NCBI GenBank assembly: GCA_017507005.1
Contig: JAFWBT010000013.1
Span: 1-60,624 of the forward strand
DNA length: 60,624 nucleotides
From: Clostridia bacterium
GTDB lineage: Bacteria > Bacillota > Clostridia > Christensenellales > Borkfalkiaceae
Direction of reading: 5' to 3'
In this document: one piece after another, positions 51,017-58,019 of the stretch
Numbering within the stretch: position 1 is the first letter of the stretch
How the letters are laid out: each line of letters starts with the position of its first letter
Notes under the pieces: generated by a model
What the model was told of the DNA's origin: nothing
Seen by the model: the letters and a program-made list of their open reading frames with translations, nothing else
Databases searched by the model: none
Program-made: the position numbers and the translations under genes

Positions 51017-51152
51017 AGCGTTTTGCTCCCTGTATTCGTTCATAATCTCGTAACGACATTATATACTGCCGTGGCGTGCGAAAGCCGTCGTTTTTGCGCT
51101 GTTTTTGGGATTGTTTGACGGAAAATTATTAAAAAAACCAACGAAAAACAGG

Positions 51153-51181
51153 TTGACCGCGCGGCAAAATTATCGTATAAT
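51153..51181 (+). promoter_or_regulatory. promoter of the VanZ gene
   Basis: TTGACC (51153-51158), 17-nt spacer, TATAAT (51176-51181). The -10 ends only eight bases before the ATG, predicting a leaderless or near-leaderless mRNA. Confidence 0.82.
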
Positions 51182-51189
51182 AGTAGTAT

Positions 51190-51756
51190 ATGAAAGAGCA
51201 AAATAACAAAAGAATAATTTTGTTACGAATCGTACTGACGGCGTTGTGGCTGGTGATGATAGGTTTTATATTTTTTAATTCCTCGCAGACGGGCGAGCAA
51301 TCCGCCGCGCGTAGCAGCACGCTGACGGACACCGTACAGCAGGTCGTTTCCGTGGTCGCGCCGCAGTCGCCCATTGCGACGGCGAAAGGCGAGGCGTACG
51401 ACCGTTTGCATAACTGCGTGCGCGTGTGGGCGCATTTTATCGAGTTCGCCGCGCTCGGCGTGTTGACGTGTTGGGGGTATTTTTCGTACACGAATAGGAA
51501 AAAATACCTTTTCGCGCCCATTTTGACGCTGGTATTTGTGCCTTTTTTAGACGAGTGGTCGCAGACCTTTTCCGTTGGTCGCGGCGCGGAGTGGCAGGAT
51601 TGTTTGATTGACGTAGCGGGCGGTTTGCTTGGGTTTTTATTGGCGCTGTTGGCGCTCGTTATCGTGGTATATTATTATAAAAAACGACGGGCGTTGCGCG
51701 CGCTGTATGATAGCGTGAAAGACCGTACGCGGCAGCTAAGCGGTGGGGCGGTATAG
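51190..51756 (+). CDS. VanZ-family membrane protein
   Basis: A 188-residue protein with about four membrane helices and the VanZ pattern: FIFFNSSQTGEQSAARS after TM1, RVWAHFIEFAALGVLTCW, then LDEWSQTFSVGRGAEWQDCLIDVAGGLLGFLLALL. VanZ proteins are associated with teicoplanin resistance and cell-envelope lipid handling, but most homologues are uncharacterised. No Shine-Dalgarno is visible. The DUF368 gene follows 67 bases later, and a small GCCTT/AAGGC hairpin (51767-51783) between them is not a strong terminator, so they may be cotranscribed. Confidence 0.88.
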   Translation: MKEQNNKRIILLRIVLTALWLVMIGFIFFNSSQTGEQSAARSSTLTDTVQQVVSVVAPQSPIATAKGEAYDRLHNCVRVWAHFIEFAALGVLTCWGYFSYTNRKKYLFAPILTLVFVPFLDEWSQTFSVGRGAEWQDCLIDVAGGLLGFLLALLALVIVVYYYKKRRALRALYDSVKDRTRQLSGGAV

Positions 51757-51823
51757 AAAAAAGCCTTATAAATAAAGGCGTTTCAAGGGCATTGAACGAA
51801 AAAATAGACAAGGAGGCGACGTT

Positions 51824-52819
51824 ATGGGGCAGGAAAACCTGGAAATCGCTTTGATAAAATACAATAAAAAAACGTGGTGCAAGAGCGCGATCCTCGGCTT
51901 TTTTATCGGGTTGGCGGTGATTGTGCCGGGCGTGAGCGGTTCTACCGTGGCAATTATTTTAAAACTGTACGATCAGTTTTTGTACGCGCTGGGGAACGTA
52001 TTTAAAAAATTCAAGGCGTGCATCGTGTTTTTATTGCCGATTGGTATCGGCGCGGTGGTGGGGGTGTTGCTCGGTTTTATTGCCGTGCAGCAGCTGTTGG
52101 AGCTGATTCCCTTTGCAATCGTGTGCCTATTCGCAGGGCTGATGAGCGGCGCATTTCCTGCCGTCAAGGACGAATTAAAGGGCGCAACGTTCACGGCAAA
52201 ACGCGGCATTTTGTTCGCCGTTGGGCTGTGTATTCCCGTTGCACTGGGCTGTCTTTCCGCGATTTTATCCGAGGGCAGCGGCGGCGCGTTTGACAATTTG
52301 CAAGCGTGGCAGATTATCGTTGGCGTGCTCGTGGGGATTGTCGTGGGGCTGACACAGGTCGCGCCCGGGCTTAGCGCTAGCGCGTTTTTGATGGCGCTTG
52401 GCTGGTATAAGAGCCTCACGGAGAGCGTGCATATGTCCTATTGGAAAGGCAATCCGCAAATCTTTTTGCTGTACACCGCGCTCGGAATTGGGTTCTTGAT
52501 TGGCGTATTAGGCTTTTCAAAACTGATGACGAACGTCTTTGCAAAGGCGCGCCACACGGCGTATTCTATGATTGTCGGGCTGTCGCTTGGCTCTATCTTG
52601 TCTATGTTCTGCAACGGCGATACGGTGGCGGTGTATAAGAGCTGGTTTGCACAAGGCGCAAAGCATTCGGCGGTGTTTTTAGACGTCGGCTTAGGGGTGG
52701 TGTTGTTTGTTATCGGCGTTGTGGGCGCGTATGCGTTGGTGCGCTATCAGCGCAAAAAGGACGCGGAAGCGGCTGAAAAATTGACGGAGGAAACTACGGC
52801 AAAAACGGACGAAAAATAA
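51824..52819 (+). CDS. DUF368 membrane protein, PopT-like undecaprenyl-phosphate translocase
   Basis: A 331-residue polytopic protein with eight or more hydrophobic segments. The DUF368 signatures are AILGFFIGLAVIVPGVSGSTVAIILKLYDQFL near the N terminus and the related internal repeat GIVVGLTQVAPGLSASAFLMALGWYKSL. DUF368 (PopT) proteins have been shown in other bacteria to recycle undecaprenyl phosphate across the membrane for wall synthesis; transfer of that role here is by family. The C-terminal tail is charged and cytoplasmic. Ribosome site: AAGGAGG. The stop is followed within ten bases by a terminator hairpin built from a dispersed-motif copy. Confidence 0.87.
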   Translation: MGQENLEIALIKYNKKTWCKSAILGFFIGLAVIVPGVSGSTVAIILKLYDQFLYALGNVFKKFKACIVFLLPIGIGAVVGVLLGFIAVQQLLELIPFAIVCLFAGLMSGAFPAVKDELKGATFTAKRGILFAVGLCIPVALGCLSAILSEGSGGAFDNLQAWQIIVGVLVGIVVGLTQVAPGLSASAFLMALGWYKSLTESVHMSYWKGNPQIFLLYTALGIGFLIGVLGFSKLMTNVFAKARHTAYSMIVGLSLGSILSMFCNGDTVAVYKSWFAQGAKHSAVFLDVGLGVVLFVIGVVGAYALVRYQRKKDAEAAEKLTEETTAKTDEK

Positions 52820-52825
52820 AAAATG

Positions 52826-52866
52826 AGGCGTACAGGTATGCGTTGAACGATACCTATACGCCTTTT
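52826..52866 (+). terminator. terminator hairpin formed by a dispersed-motif copy
   Basis: AGGCGTA-CA-GGTAT / ATACC-TA-TACGCCT closes a loop GCGTTGAACG, then TTTTCC. The 5' arm and loop are the motif variant GTACAGGTATGCGTTGAACG. Confidence 0.75.
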
Positions 52867-52891
52867 CCATAAAAAAGGGAATAAGAAAATT

Positions 52892-53698
52892 ATGGGCTTT
52901 TTACAAAAGTGGGCGAAACGAATACGCAAGCGCGCGGCGACGCACGGCTACGTTTGCGATAGCTGTGGGGCGGAAGTGTTTGAATATCCCTCGCGGCGAC
53001 TTTGCGCGGTGTGCGAGGGCAAAATGCGCCCAAATACGGCCAAAACTTGTGAAAAATGTGGCAGGCAAACGGTGACAGAGGGCGTTTGTCTGCTTTGCAA
53101 GCAAAAATTGCCCGCCTTTACGAGAGGATTTTCACCCTTTGTTTATCGTGGGCTTTCGGCGGCGCTTGTCAACCGTATTAAGAACGGGAAACGGCGTTTG
53201 GCGTATTATTTTGCCGAAAAGATGGCGGAGTATTGGATAGAGAAATATCCAAACGTAGAGCGATTTGCCATACCCATGTCTGCGTTGAACGCTGAATCGG
53301 ACGAAAAAACGGATGCGGAAACGTTGTTGATATTGCCCGTGCCCATGACGGAAAAGGGCGTGAAAGAGAGGGGATTTAATCAGGCGAGCGAGCTTGCCGA
53401 GATTTTAGTGGAAGCTTTGCAAGAGAAAGGGTATGCGGCGGAGCTGGACGTTCAAACGCTACAAAAGCGTAAAGAAACGTCGCCGCAAAAGAAAATGTCT
53501 TTTTTCGAGCGCGCGGAAAATATCGCCGGTGCATATCACGTGCATAAACGCGCGCTGTGCAGGGATAGGACGATTTTGCTCGTGGACGATATTATGACGA
53601 CGGGCGCGACGGGGAACGAGTGCGCGGAAAGACTGCTTGGTGCAGGCGCGAAAGAGGTGATACTCCTCACCGCCGTTTCCTTGCCCGAACGCCGTTGA
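52892..53698 (+). CDS. comFC: ComFC-like amidophosphoribosyltransferase-family competence protein
   Basis: A 268-residue protein. The N-terminal Cys-rich zinc ribbon has CDSCGAEVFEYPSRRLCAVCEGKM and CEKCGRQTVTEGVCLLCKQK. The rest is a PRTase fold: FSPFVYRGLSAALVNRIKNGKRRLAYYFA, LILPVPMTEKGVKERGFNQASELAEILV (PV-P..K...RGFNQ family block), RKETSPQKKMSFFERAENIAGAY and the PRPP loop ILLVDDIMTTGATGNECA. It is longer than usual ComFC (~230) mainly by a segment around IPMSALNAESDEKTDAETL, whose DNA (53268-53292) resembles a dispersed-motif variant. ComFC supports DNA uptake in transformable bacteria; no comFA is next to it. Confidence 0.92.
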   Translation: MGFLQKWAKRIRKRAATHGYVCDSCGAEVFEYPSRRLCAVCEGKMRPNTAKTCEKCGRQTVTEGVCLLCKQKLPAFTRGFSPFVYRGLSAALVNRIKNGKRRLAYYFAEKMAEYWIEKYPNVERFAIPMSALNAESDEKTDAETLLILPVPMTEKGVKERGFNQASELAEILVEALQEKGYAAELDVQTLQKRKETSPQKKMSFFERAENIAGAYHVHKRALCRDRTILLVDDIMTTGATGNECAERLLGAGAKEVILLTAVSLPERR

Positions 53699-53746
53699 TA
53701 TTTGCATTGATAAAAAATTTTGCTATCGGTTTGCCTGATTTTCAGA

Positions 53747-54697
53747 TTATAAAAACCGTCTGGCTTCGACGTAAAAATTCCAGCGATAGGCGCTCATTTT
53801 CTCAATGCGCGCGTAGTCGGACGCGGTGTGGAGAATATAATCGTCGCCAAGATAAATGGCGACGTGCCCGATGCGCTCGATACCCGTGTTATACTGCCGC
53901 TCCTCGTTGGTGAAAAAGATGCAATCGCCGCGTTGTAGCTGGCTGGGCTTGACGTACGCGCCTTGCTTTACCTGCGTGCGCGTATTCACCTGCAACAGCG
54001 TTTTTGCACCTTTATAGAATACGTATTGCACGAGCGAAGAACAATCGAATTTCTGCGCGGAAAAACCGCTGAGCAGTTTTCCTTTTCCGTCGTGCAGACG
54101 TACCGCGCCGTAGACGTAGGGGGTACCGATTAGCTTATAGCCCTCGTTTAGCACACTTTCCGTTTTGCTATTTGCGCTCTTTTCCAAGGTAAACACCGAG
54201 GCATACGAGGCGGAAATATAGGCGATTTGATTTCGATAATAAGTTTTGTACCAGCCGTTGGTTTTGCCAATAATCGCGTACATGGTACCCTTCTTTGCGC
54301 TGCCAAGGACGGAAAAATTCGTGCCTGCGCCCGCGCGGATATTTACGTTGTCGCCCGTGCAACGTATGTATTGCGCGAAAGATGCGCTCGGCGTGGGAGC
54401 GGAAGAAGAACTTTGTTCGCTACTTTGCGATTCCGAAGCCGAAATCGACGAAGAGGAAGATGACGAGGAAACGGACGAGGAAGACGACGAGGAACTTTCA
54501 GGGACGAAAGACGAAAGACTATCTTCGCTATCGGACGTCAGGCTTTCTTCCGTTTCGGGAAGATGTGAGGAAAAAGGGGAGGAATTGCCCGAACTTTGTG
54601 GGCTATTCGTGATATCGTTGCAGGCGTATGCCACGGCAACGGGGGATAGAAGTAGGGCGGCGAAAAAAAGAGCCGCGAGTGTTTTTTTTGGTTTCAT
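53747..54697 (-). CDS. secreted SH3b-NlpC/P60 cell-wall hydrolase
   Basis: A 316-residue exported protein. The signal sequence ends AYAC (Cys26), a non-ideal lipobox, so it may be a lipoprotein or plainly secreted. A long Ser/Glu linker (~30-105) leads to a bacterial SH3 domain (~108-165; VNIRAGAGTNFSVLGSAKKGTMYAIIG...GWYKTYY) and an NlpC/P60 peptidase (~185-316) with the triad Cys219 (FDCSSLVQYV), His278 (GHVAIYLG) and His290 (LHTAS). The family cleaves D-gamma-Glu-diaminopimelate bonds in peptidoglycan. It is convergent with comFC. Ribosome site: CAGGAGAAA. Confidence 0.93.
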   Translation of the reverse strand: MKPKKTLAALFFAALLLSPVAVAYACNDITNSPQSSGNSSPFSSHLPETEESLTSDSEDSLSSFVPESSSSSSSSVSSSSSSSSISASESQSSEQSSSSAPTPSASFAQYIRCTGDNVNIRAGAGTNFSVLGSAKKGTMYAIIGKTNGWYKTYYRNQIAYISASYASVFTLEKSANSKTESVLNEGYKLIGTPYVYGAVRLHDGKGKLLSGFSAQKFDCSSLVQYVFYKGAKTLLQVNTRTQVKQGAYVKPSQLQRGDCIFFTNEERQYNTGIERIGHVAIYLGDDYILHTASDYARIEKMSAYRWNFYVEARRFL

Positions 54698-54841
54698 AAT
54701 ATGTGTTTCTCCTGTGATGCGTTTTGTGTCTTAAAAAAGAGAGCCTCTTTTAAAAAGCGTACAATTTGCTGGAAAACAGTATAATAGAAAAAATGCGCCT
54801 CGTCAATAGGAGAAAAAGCCCAAAAAAGGCAAAAATGAGCA

Positions 54842-54858
54842 GGGCAGGTATGCGTTGA
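54842..54858 (+). repeat. dispersed motif, exact over 17 bases
   Basis: GGGCAGGTATGCGTTGA, preceded by AAAATGAGCA (compare AAAATGAGG before the copies near 35041 and 52826). Confidence 0.85.
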
Positions 54859-54959
54859 CGGAAAAAAGCGTATTATTTTCCAACGTCTACCAAGGCTGGA
54901 AACAAAAGCAGGAAAGAGAAATTTTTTAAGGCAGAATTGCGGCGAGGAACGTTGAGGGC

Positions 54960-54988
54960 TTGCGCTTTCTGCGCGGCTGTGTTATAAT
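54960..54988 (+). promoter_or_regulatory. promoter of the PHP phosphatase operon
   Basis: TTGCGC (54960-54965), 17-nt spacer, TATAAT (54983-54988), 29 bases before the ATG. Confidence 0.78.
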
Positions 54989-55017
54989 AAAGGCCAAGAA
55001 AAGTATCAGGTGAAGAA

Positions 55018-55848
55018 ATGAAGAAGTTTTTGACGGATATGCACACGCACTCAAAATATTCGCACGACGGTCAGGCGAGCCTTGACGAAATGTTGGCGAC
55101 GGCGCAAAAATTAGGCGTCGATTTTTACGGCACGTCCGAGCATTTTGATTACGATTATGATTTGACGAAATTGCCGAAAGAGGAGTTGGCGCGGATAACG
55201 AACTCTAGCCCCGAGGAATATTTCCACGGCGCGCGGCATTTACAAGAGGACTACGAGGGCTGTATGAACGTCGCAGTTGGCGCGGAGTTTGGCTATTCCG
55301 ACGACGAGGCGGTGCAGGGGCGGTATGCGCAGACGTATGAAAAATATCGTCCTGATTACGTCATCAATAGCGTGCACGGCTGGAAGGGCGAGGATTTTGC
55401 GCGTTACGATTTTGGCGGCACGAGCAAGACGGAGCTGTATAGAAATTATTTGCGGCTTGTGCGTCGTAGCCTGGATGCGCCCTATCCTTATGATATCGTG
55501 GGGCATATCGGCTACATTATGCGTTACGTGTCGTTTGAGGATAGACTGATTATGCTGGAAGAATTTGGTGAGGAGATAGACGATATTTTGCGCGCGATTA
55601 TCCAAAAAGGCAAGATTTTAGAGGTGAACACGGCGACAAAAATGCTGCCCGTGCGCTCTTTGCCCGACGAAGCTATCGTGCGGCGGTATTACGAGCTGGG
55701 CGGACGGCAGATTTCCTACGGCTCGGACGCGCATTTCCCCGAACGGATTATGGACAAGCGCGACGACGTGGTGGAGATGCTGAAAACAATCGGCTTTACG
55801 CATATCACGCTGCCCTTCCGCGGCGAATATATCAAGGTGGAGCTGTAA
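55018..55848 (+). CDS. PHP-domain phosphatase, HisJ-type histidinol-phosphatase family
   Basis: A 276-residue metal-dependent phosphoesterase. PHP metal motifs are visible: TDMHTHSKYSHDG (His9, His11), YGTSEHFDY, VGAEFGYS, INSVHGWKG, YDIVGHIGYI, EVNTAT and SYGSDAHFPE. The pattern is that of HisJ/HisK histidinol-phosphate phosphatases, but no other his genes are nearby, so a different sugar-phosphate or nucleotide substrate is possible. Ribosome site: CAGGTG. A 68-residue ORF starts two bases after its stop, indicating an operon. Confidence 0.88.
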   Translation: MKKFLTDMHTHSKYSHDGQASLDEMLATAQKLGVDFYGTSEHFDYDYDLTKLPKEELARITNSSPEEYFHGARHLQEDYEGCMNVAVGAEFGYSDDEAVQGRYAQTYEKYRPDYVINSVHGWKGEDFARYDFGGTSKTELYRNYLRLVRRSLDAPYPYDIVGHIGYIMRYVSFEDRLIMLEEFGEEIDDILRAIIQKGKILEVNTATKMLPVRSLPDEAIVRRYYELGGRQISYGSDAHFPERIMDKRDDVVEMLKTIGFTHITLPFRGEYIKVEL

Positions 55849-55850
55849 TT

Positions 55851-56057
55851 ATGTCAGAGCTGGATTTATTGAAACTCTTTCAAACGTATGGCGAGGAAAC
55901 GGAAATCGGGGATTTCACCCCTGAAGAACTGCAAGAGCTGCTCGACCGTATGCAAAACGACGGCGATCTGCCCCTGACGAAAGAAGCGTTCAAGGAAAAG
56001 TATTTCGCCTACTACGATGATGTGAAGGATAAGAGTCTTAAAAAGCAGGATTGGTAA
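55851..56057 (+). CDS. small acidic hypothetical protein
   Basis: A 68-residue, mainly helical, acidic protein (SELDLLKLFQTYGEETEIGDFTPEELQELLDRMQND). Its start lies two bases beyond the PHP-phosphatase stop, with a GGAG inside the upstream coding end as ribosome site, so it is translationally coupled. No domain is recognised. The tight spacing and codon use argue that it is real. Confidence 0.6.
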   Translation: MSELDLLKLFQTYGEETEIGDFTPEELQELLDRMQNDGDLPLTKEAFKEKYFAYYDDVKDKSLKKQDW

Positions 56058-56178
56058 AAAAACGCCGTATTTGCGTCGCATTTTGGCGTTGCGATTGTGC
56101 GCACCTTGCTCACGTACGGATAGTACGCTCCCGTCGGTGTGCTCATCGCGCCTGAAACTGCTCGCAACTACGCCGTTT
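56058..56178. repeat. ~120-bp imperfect palindrome (MITE-like or giant hairpin)
   Basis: The left arm from AAAAAACGCCGTATTTGCG and the reverse complement of the right arm (AAAAAACGGCGTAGTTGCG...) can be aligned over nearly 60 bases, meeting at CGTACGGATAGTACG. Paired blocks include GCGCACC/GGTGTGC and GGCGTTGCGAT/ATCGCGCC. The outer A/T-runs would make it a terminator for either strand. Confidence 0.7.
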
Positions 56179-56284
56179 TTTAAGGAACCCCCACGTCATA
56201 ATCCAACGGAACGTTGGCGTCTTGTTTGTATCTACGCGTTTTTTTAGGAAAACCCAACGTCACGATCCAACGGAACGTTGGTTA
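56179..56284 (+). repeat. direct repeat with CCAACGGAACGTTGG palindromes
   Basis: TCCAACGGAACGTTGG occurs at 56203-56218 and 56267-56282, each preceded by TTTTTaaGGAa...CCCacGTCa-type sequence, giving two imperfect ~64-bp units. The same palindrome lies at 48848-48860 in reverse. Confidence 0.7.
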
Positions 56285-56297
56285 TAGGAAAATAAAA

Positions 56298-57017
56298 ATG
56301 AAGAAGTATAAATATCTACTATTCGACGCCGATCATACGCTCGTCGATTATAACAAGGACGAGATAGCCGCATTTCGCGCCGTGTACGAAGAAATCGGCG
56401 TGCCCGTCAGCGACGATTTATTGCTGTATAGCCACCGCTTATCTGAAACAGTGTGGACGGAGGCGGGCTTGTACGACGTGCACAGCGAAAGAATCCAGCA
56501 ACAGTATCACGTCTTATACCGCTCGCACGTCAAGGGCGTGTTCGAGCGTGTCTTTGAAAAATACCCCTGCAACGCCGATGCAGCGGCTCTTGGCGAGCTG
56601 TTTTTAAAACGCTTGGAGACGCGAGGAAACTTATACGACGGCGCGGAAGAAGTGTTGGCGGCTTTATCGCAAAAGACGGGGGGCAGGTATGCAATCAGCA
56701 TCGCCACAAACGGCATTATCCCTATCCAAACAGGCAGACTGCAAGCGATAGAAAAATACGTTGACAAGGTGTATATTTCCGAAAGCGTGGGCGCGATAAA
56801 GCCCTTGCCTACGTTTTTTGAAAGGGTGCTTTCCGATATGGGCGCAAAGCGCGAGGAGTGCTTGATGATAGGGGATTCGCTTTCTTCCGATATCGTGGGG
56901 GCGAAAGGCGCAGGGATTGACGCCTGCTGGTACAATCCAAAAAAGAAGGCAAACGAGAGCGGTGTTACGCCTGATTTTGAAATTACGGATTTGCGTGAAT
57001 TGTTGGCGATATTATAA
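56298..57017 (+). CDS. HAD-superfamily hydrolase, YjjG-like 5'-nucleotidase
   Basis: A 239-residue phosphatase. The nucleophile motif is FDADHTLVDYN (Asp-x-Asp), motif II is SIATNGI, motif III is the Lys in GAIKPLPTFFERVL and motif IV is CLMIGDSLSSDIVGAKGAGID. The DADHTL start and the TNG motif place it with YjjG/noncanonical pyrimidine nucleotidases, which dephosphorylate odd nucleoside monophosphates. A dispersed-motif variant GGGGGGCAGGTATGC (56679-56693) lies in frame (GGRYAI). The ATG at 56298 is preferred to the longer frame from 56214, which covers the repeat region. Confidence 0.9.
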   Translation: MKKYKYLLFDADHTLVDYNKDEIAAFRAVYEEIGVPVSDDLLLYSHRLSETVWTEAGLYDVHSERIQQQYHVLYRSHVKGVFERVFEKYPCNADAAALGELFLKRLETRGNLYDGAEEVLAALSQKTGGRYAISIATNGIIPIQTGRLQAIEKYVDKVYISESVGAIKPLPTFFERVLSDMGAKREECLMIGDSLSSDIVGAKGAGIDACWYNPKKKANESGVTPDFEITDLRELLAIL

Positions 57018-57023
57018 AAACGA

Positions 57024-57047
57024 CGCACCCATGTATGCGTTGAGATA
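57024..57047 (+). repeat. dispersed motif variant after the HAD gene
   Basis: GCACCCATGTATGCGTTGAGA, beginning about eight bases after the stop codon. It resembles CATACCCATGTCTGCGTTGAACG in comFC. Confidence 0.55.
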
Positions 57048-57063
57048 CAAATTAAGATAAAAG

Positions 57064-57100
57064 GAAAGCGACGTTTCTAAAAAGAAACGCCGCTTTTTTT
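57064..57100 (+). terminator. terminator after the HAD nucleotidase gene
   Basis: AAAGCGACGTTTCT / AGAAACGCCGCTTT with loop AAAA, one internal mismatch, then a run of eight T. Confidence 0.9.
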
Positions 57101-57122
57101 TGTGTATAAACAATGAATAGCG

Positions 57123-57587
57123 CTAGGATAGCGCTCGTTTTTGCATAACGTAGTCGCAGTTTACCATACCGTCACCAAGGTCGATATCCGTTTTGGAAAG
57201 GATAACGAACCCGTTTTTTAAATAACATCGCACCGCGCGTTCGTTGCTTTGATTGACGTTCAGCGTGATATCCTTGCCGAGCCGTTGCAGCCAAGCGAAA
57301 ACGAACGCGGGATAGTTTTTTCCGCGCACCGAGGGGGTGAGATAGAGCTTGTCAAGATAGACGTCCTTTTCTCGTTCCACGAACACCAAAACGCCAACGT
57401 CGTCGATTTTTTTATATTGATAGCCCTGCGCGCGGTAATATTCCAGCGCGGCGGTGGAAAAATACTTATTCAGCAAAAAATCGATTTGCGCTTTGGGCAA
57501 AATATTGCCGTACGTTTCGTGCCAAATGGGCGACATAAAATCGTATAAGTTAAGAAAATCATTCTCTTCAAAATCTATTAGCTCCAT
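57123..57587 (-). CDS. GNAT-family N-acetyltransferase
   Basis: A 154-residue acyltransferase. The fold's markers are an N-terminal receptor region (NLYDFMSPIWHETYGNILPKAQIDFLLNKYFS), strand beta4 VYLDKLYLTPSVRGKNYPAFVFAWL (motif A; the acetyl-CoA P-loop R/Q-x-x-G-x-G/A is weakened to RGKNYPA) and motif B NVNQSNERAVRCYLKNGFVILS. The weak P-loop makes CoA binding less certain, though the N-x-x-A-x-x-x-Y-x-K-x-G-F end is clear. The ATG at 57587 follows AAGAGGTG. The substrate is unknown. Confidence 0.87.
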   Translation of the reverse strand: MELIDFEENDFLNLYDFMSPIWHETYGNILPKAQIDFLLNKYFSTAALEYYRAQGYQYKKIDDVGVLVFVEREKDVYLDKLYLTPSVRGKNYPAFVFAWLQRLGKDITLNVNQSNERAVRCYLKNGFVILSKTDIDLGDGMVNCDYVMQKRALS

Positions 57588-57606
57588 AGGAACACCTCTT
57601 AATGAT

Positions 57607-57635
57607 AGTATAGCACGGTGAAAAAGAAAAGTCAA
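57607..57635 (-). promoter_or_regulatory. promoter of the GNAT gene
   Basis: Minus strand TTGACT (57635-57630), 17-nt spacer, TATACT (57612-57607). Confidence 0.82.
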
Positions 57636-57685
57636 GACGCGCGCGATTTAAGGCAAATAAAAAATGCAAAAAATTAAAAATGGAC

Positions 57686-57786
57686 GGGGCAGGTATGCGT
57701 TGAGAATAAAAATAATGTGGATAGATGTTATGCGTTTGAGGGTTTTAAAACGTAAAAATCCGACCGAATTTACTCGGTCGGACGTA
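57686..57786 (+). repeat. ~100-bp repeat led by the exact dispersed motif (copy A)
   Basis: GGGGCAGGTATGCGTTGA, then AATAAAAATAATGTGGAT, a TTTGAGG..TTTAAAA..GTAAAAATCCGAC stretch and the hairpin TCCGACCGA / TCGGTCGGA ending in CGTACG. Copy B at 59534-59627 aligns along the whole length with small indels. Confidence 0.75.
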
Positions 57787-57802
57787 CGTATTATGATGAC
57801 GA

Positions 57803-57836
57803 CAAGCTAAAAAGCGTTCAAAAAGACGGCTTTTAG
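57803..57836. terminator. AGCTAAAA/TTTTAGCT hairpin
   Basis: AGCTAAAAaGC and GCTTTTAGCT pair around GTTCAAAAAGACG. It is a terminator-like structure between copy A and the tRNA fragment. Confidence 0.5.
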
Positions 57837-57916
57837 CTAGTTCGGATTATGCTTCATTACATAAAAAGTATTTAGTATTATTGCCTAAATTCGAAAAATT
57901 CATCCATAAAACAAAA

Positions 57917-57960
57917 TAGGCCGAACATCTTACCAACGGTAAAGAGGTTCAACCTATTAA
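57917..57960 (-). terminator. terminator 3' of the tRNA-Leu fragment
   Basis: On the minus strand AATAGGTTGAAC...TTTACC gtt GGTAAG...GTTCGGCCTATT forms a long hairpin followed by TTGTTTTATGG, directly downstream of the tRNA 3' end. Confidence 0.65.
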
Positions 57961-57964
57961 GACT

Positions 57965-58019
57965 TGGTGCCGCTGACCGGACTTGAACCGGTACGGTCGT
58001 TAAACCGAGGGATTTTAAG
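57965..58019 (-). pseudogene. 3' fragment of a tRNA-Leu gene (integration-site core)
   Basis: The minus strand gives CTTAAAATCCCT (anticodon loop with TAA and 3' anticodon stem), a class II variable arm (TCGGTTTAACGACCGT), the T-arm ACCGGTTCAAGTCCGGT, the acceptor half CAGCGGC, discriminator A and encoded CCA. Sequence 5' of the anticodon loop (GCAAGTAC...) cannot form the 5' anticodon stem, D-arm or acceptor. The identity therefore breaks at the anticodon loop, as expected for the displaced 3' piece left when an element integrates into a tRNA gene. Confidence 0.85.

Larger units (their letters stand above)
54698..55017. other. intergenic region with one dispersed motif
   Basis: A 320-base gap between divergent genes. 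It contains GGGCAGGTATGCGTTGA (54842-54858), a TTCCAACGTCTACCAAGGCTGGAA inverted repeat just after it, and the promoter of the PHP gene. No ORF is visible. Confidence 0.65.
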
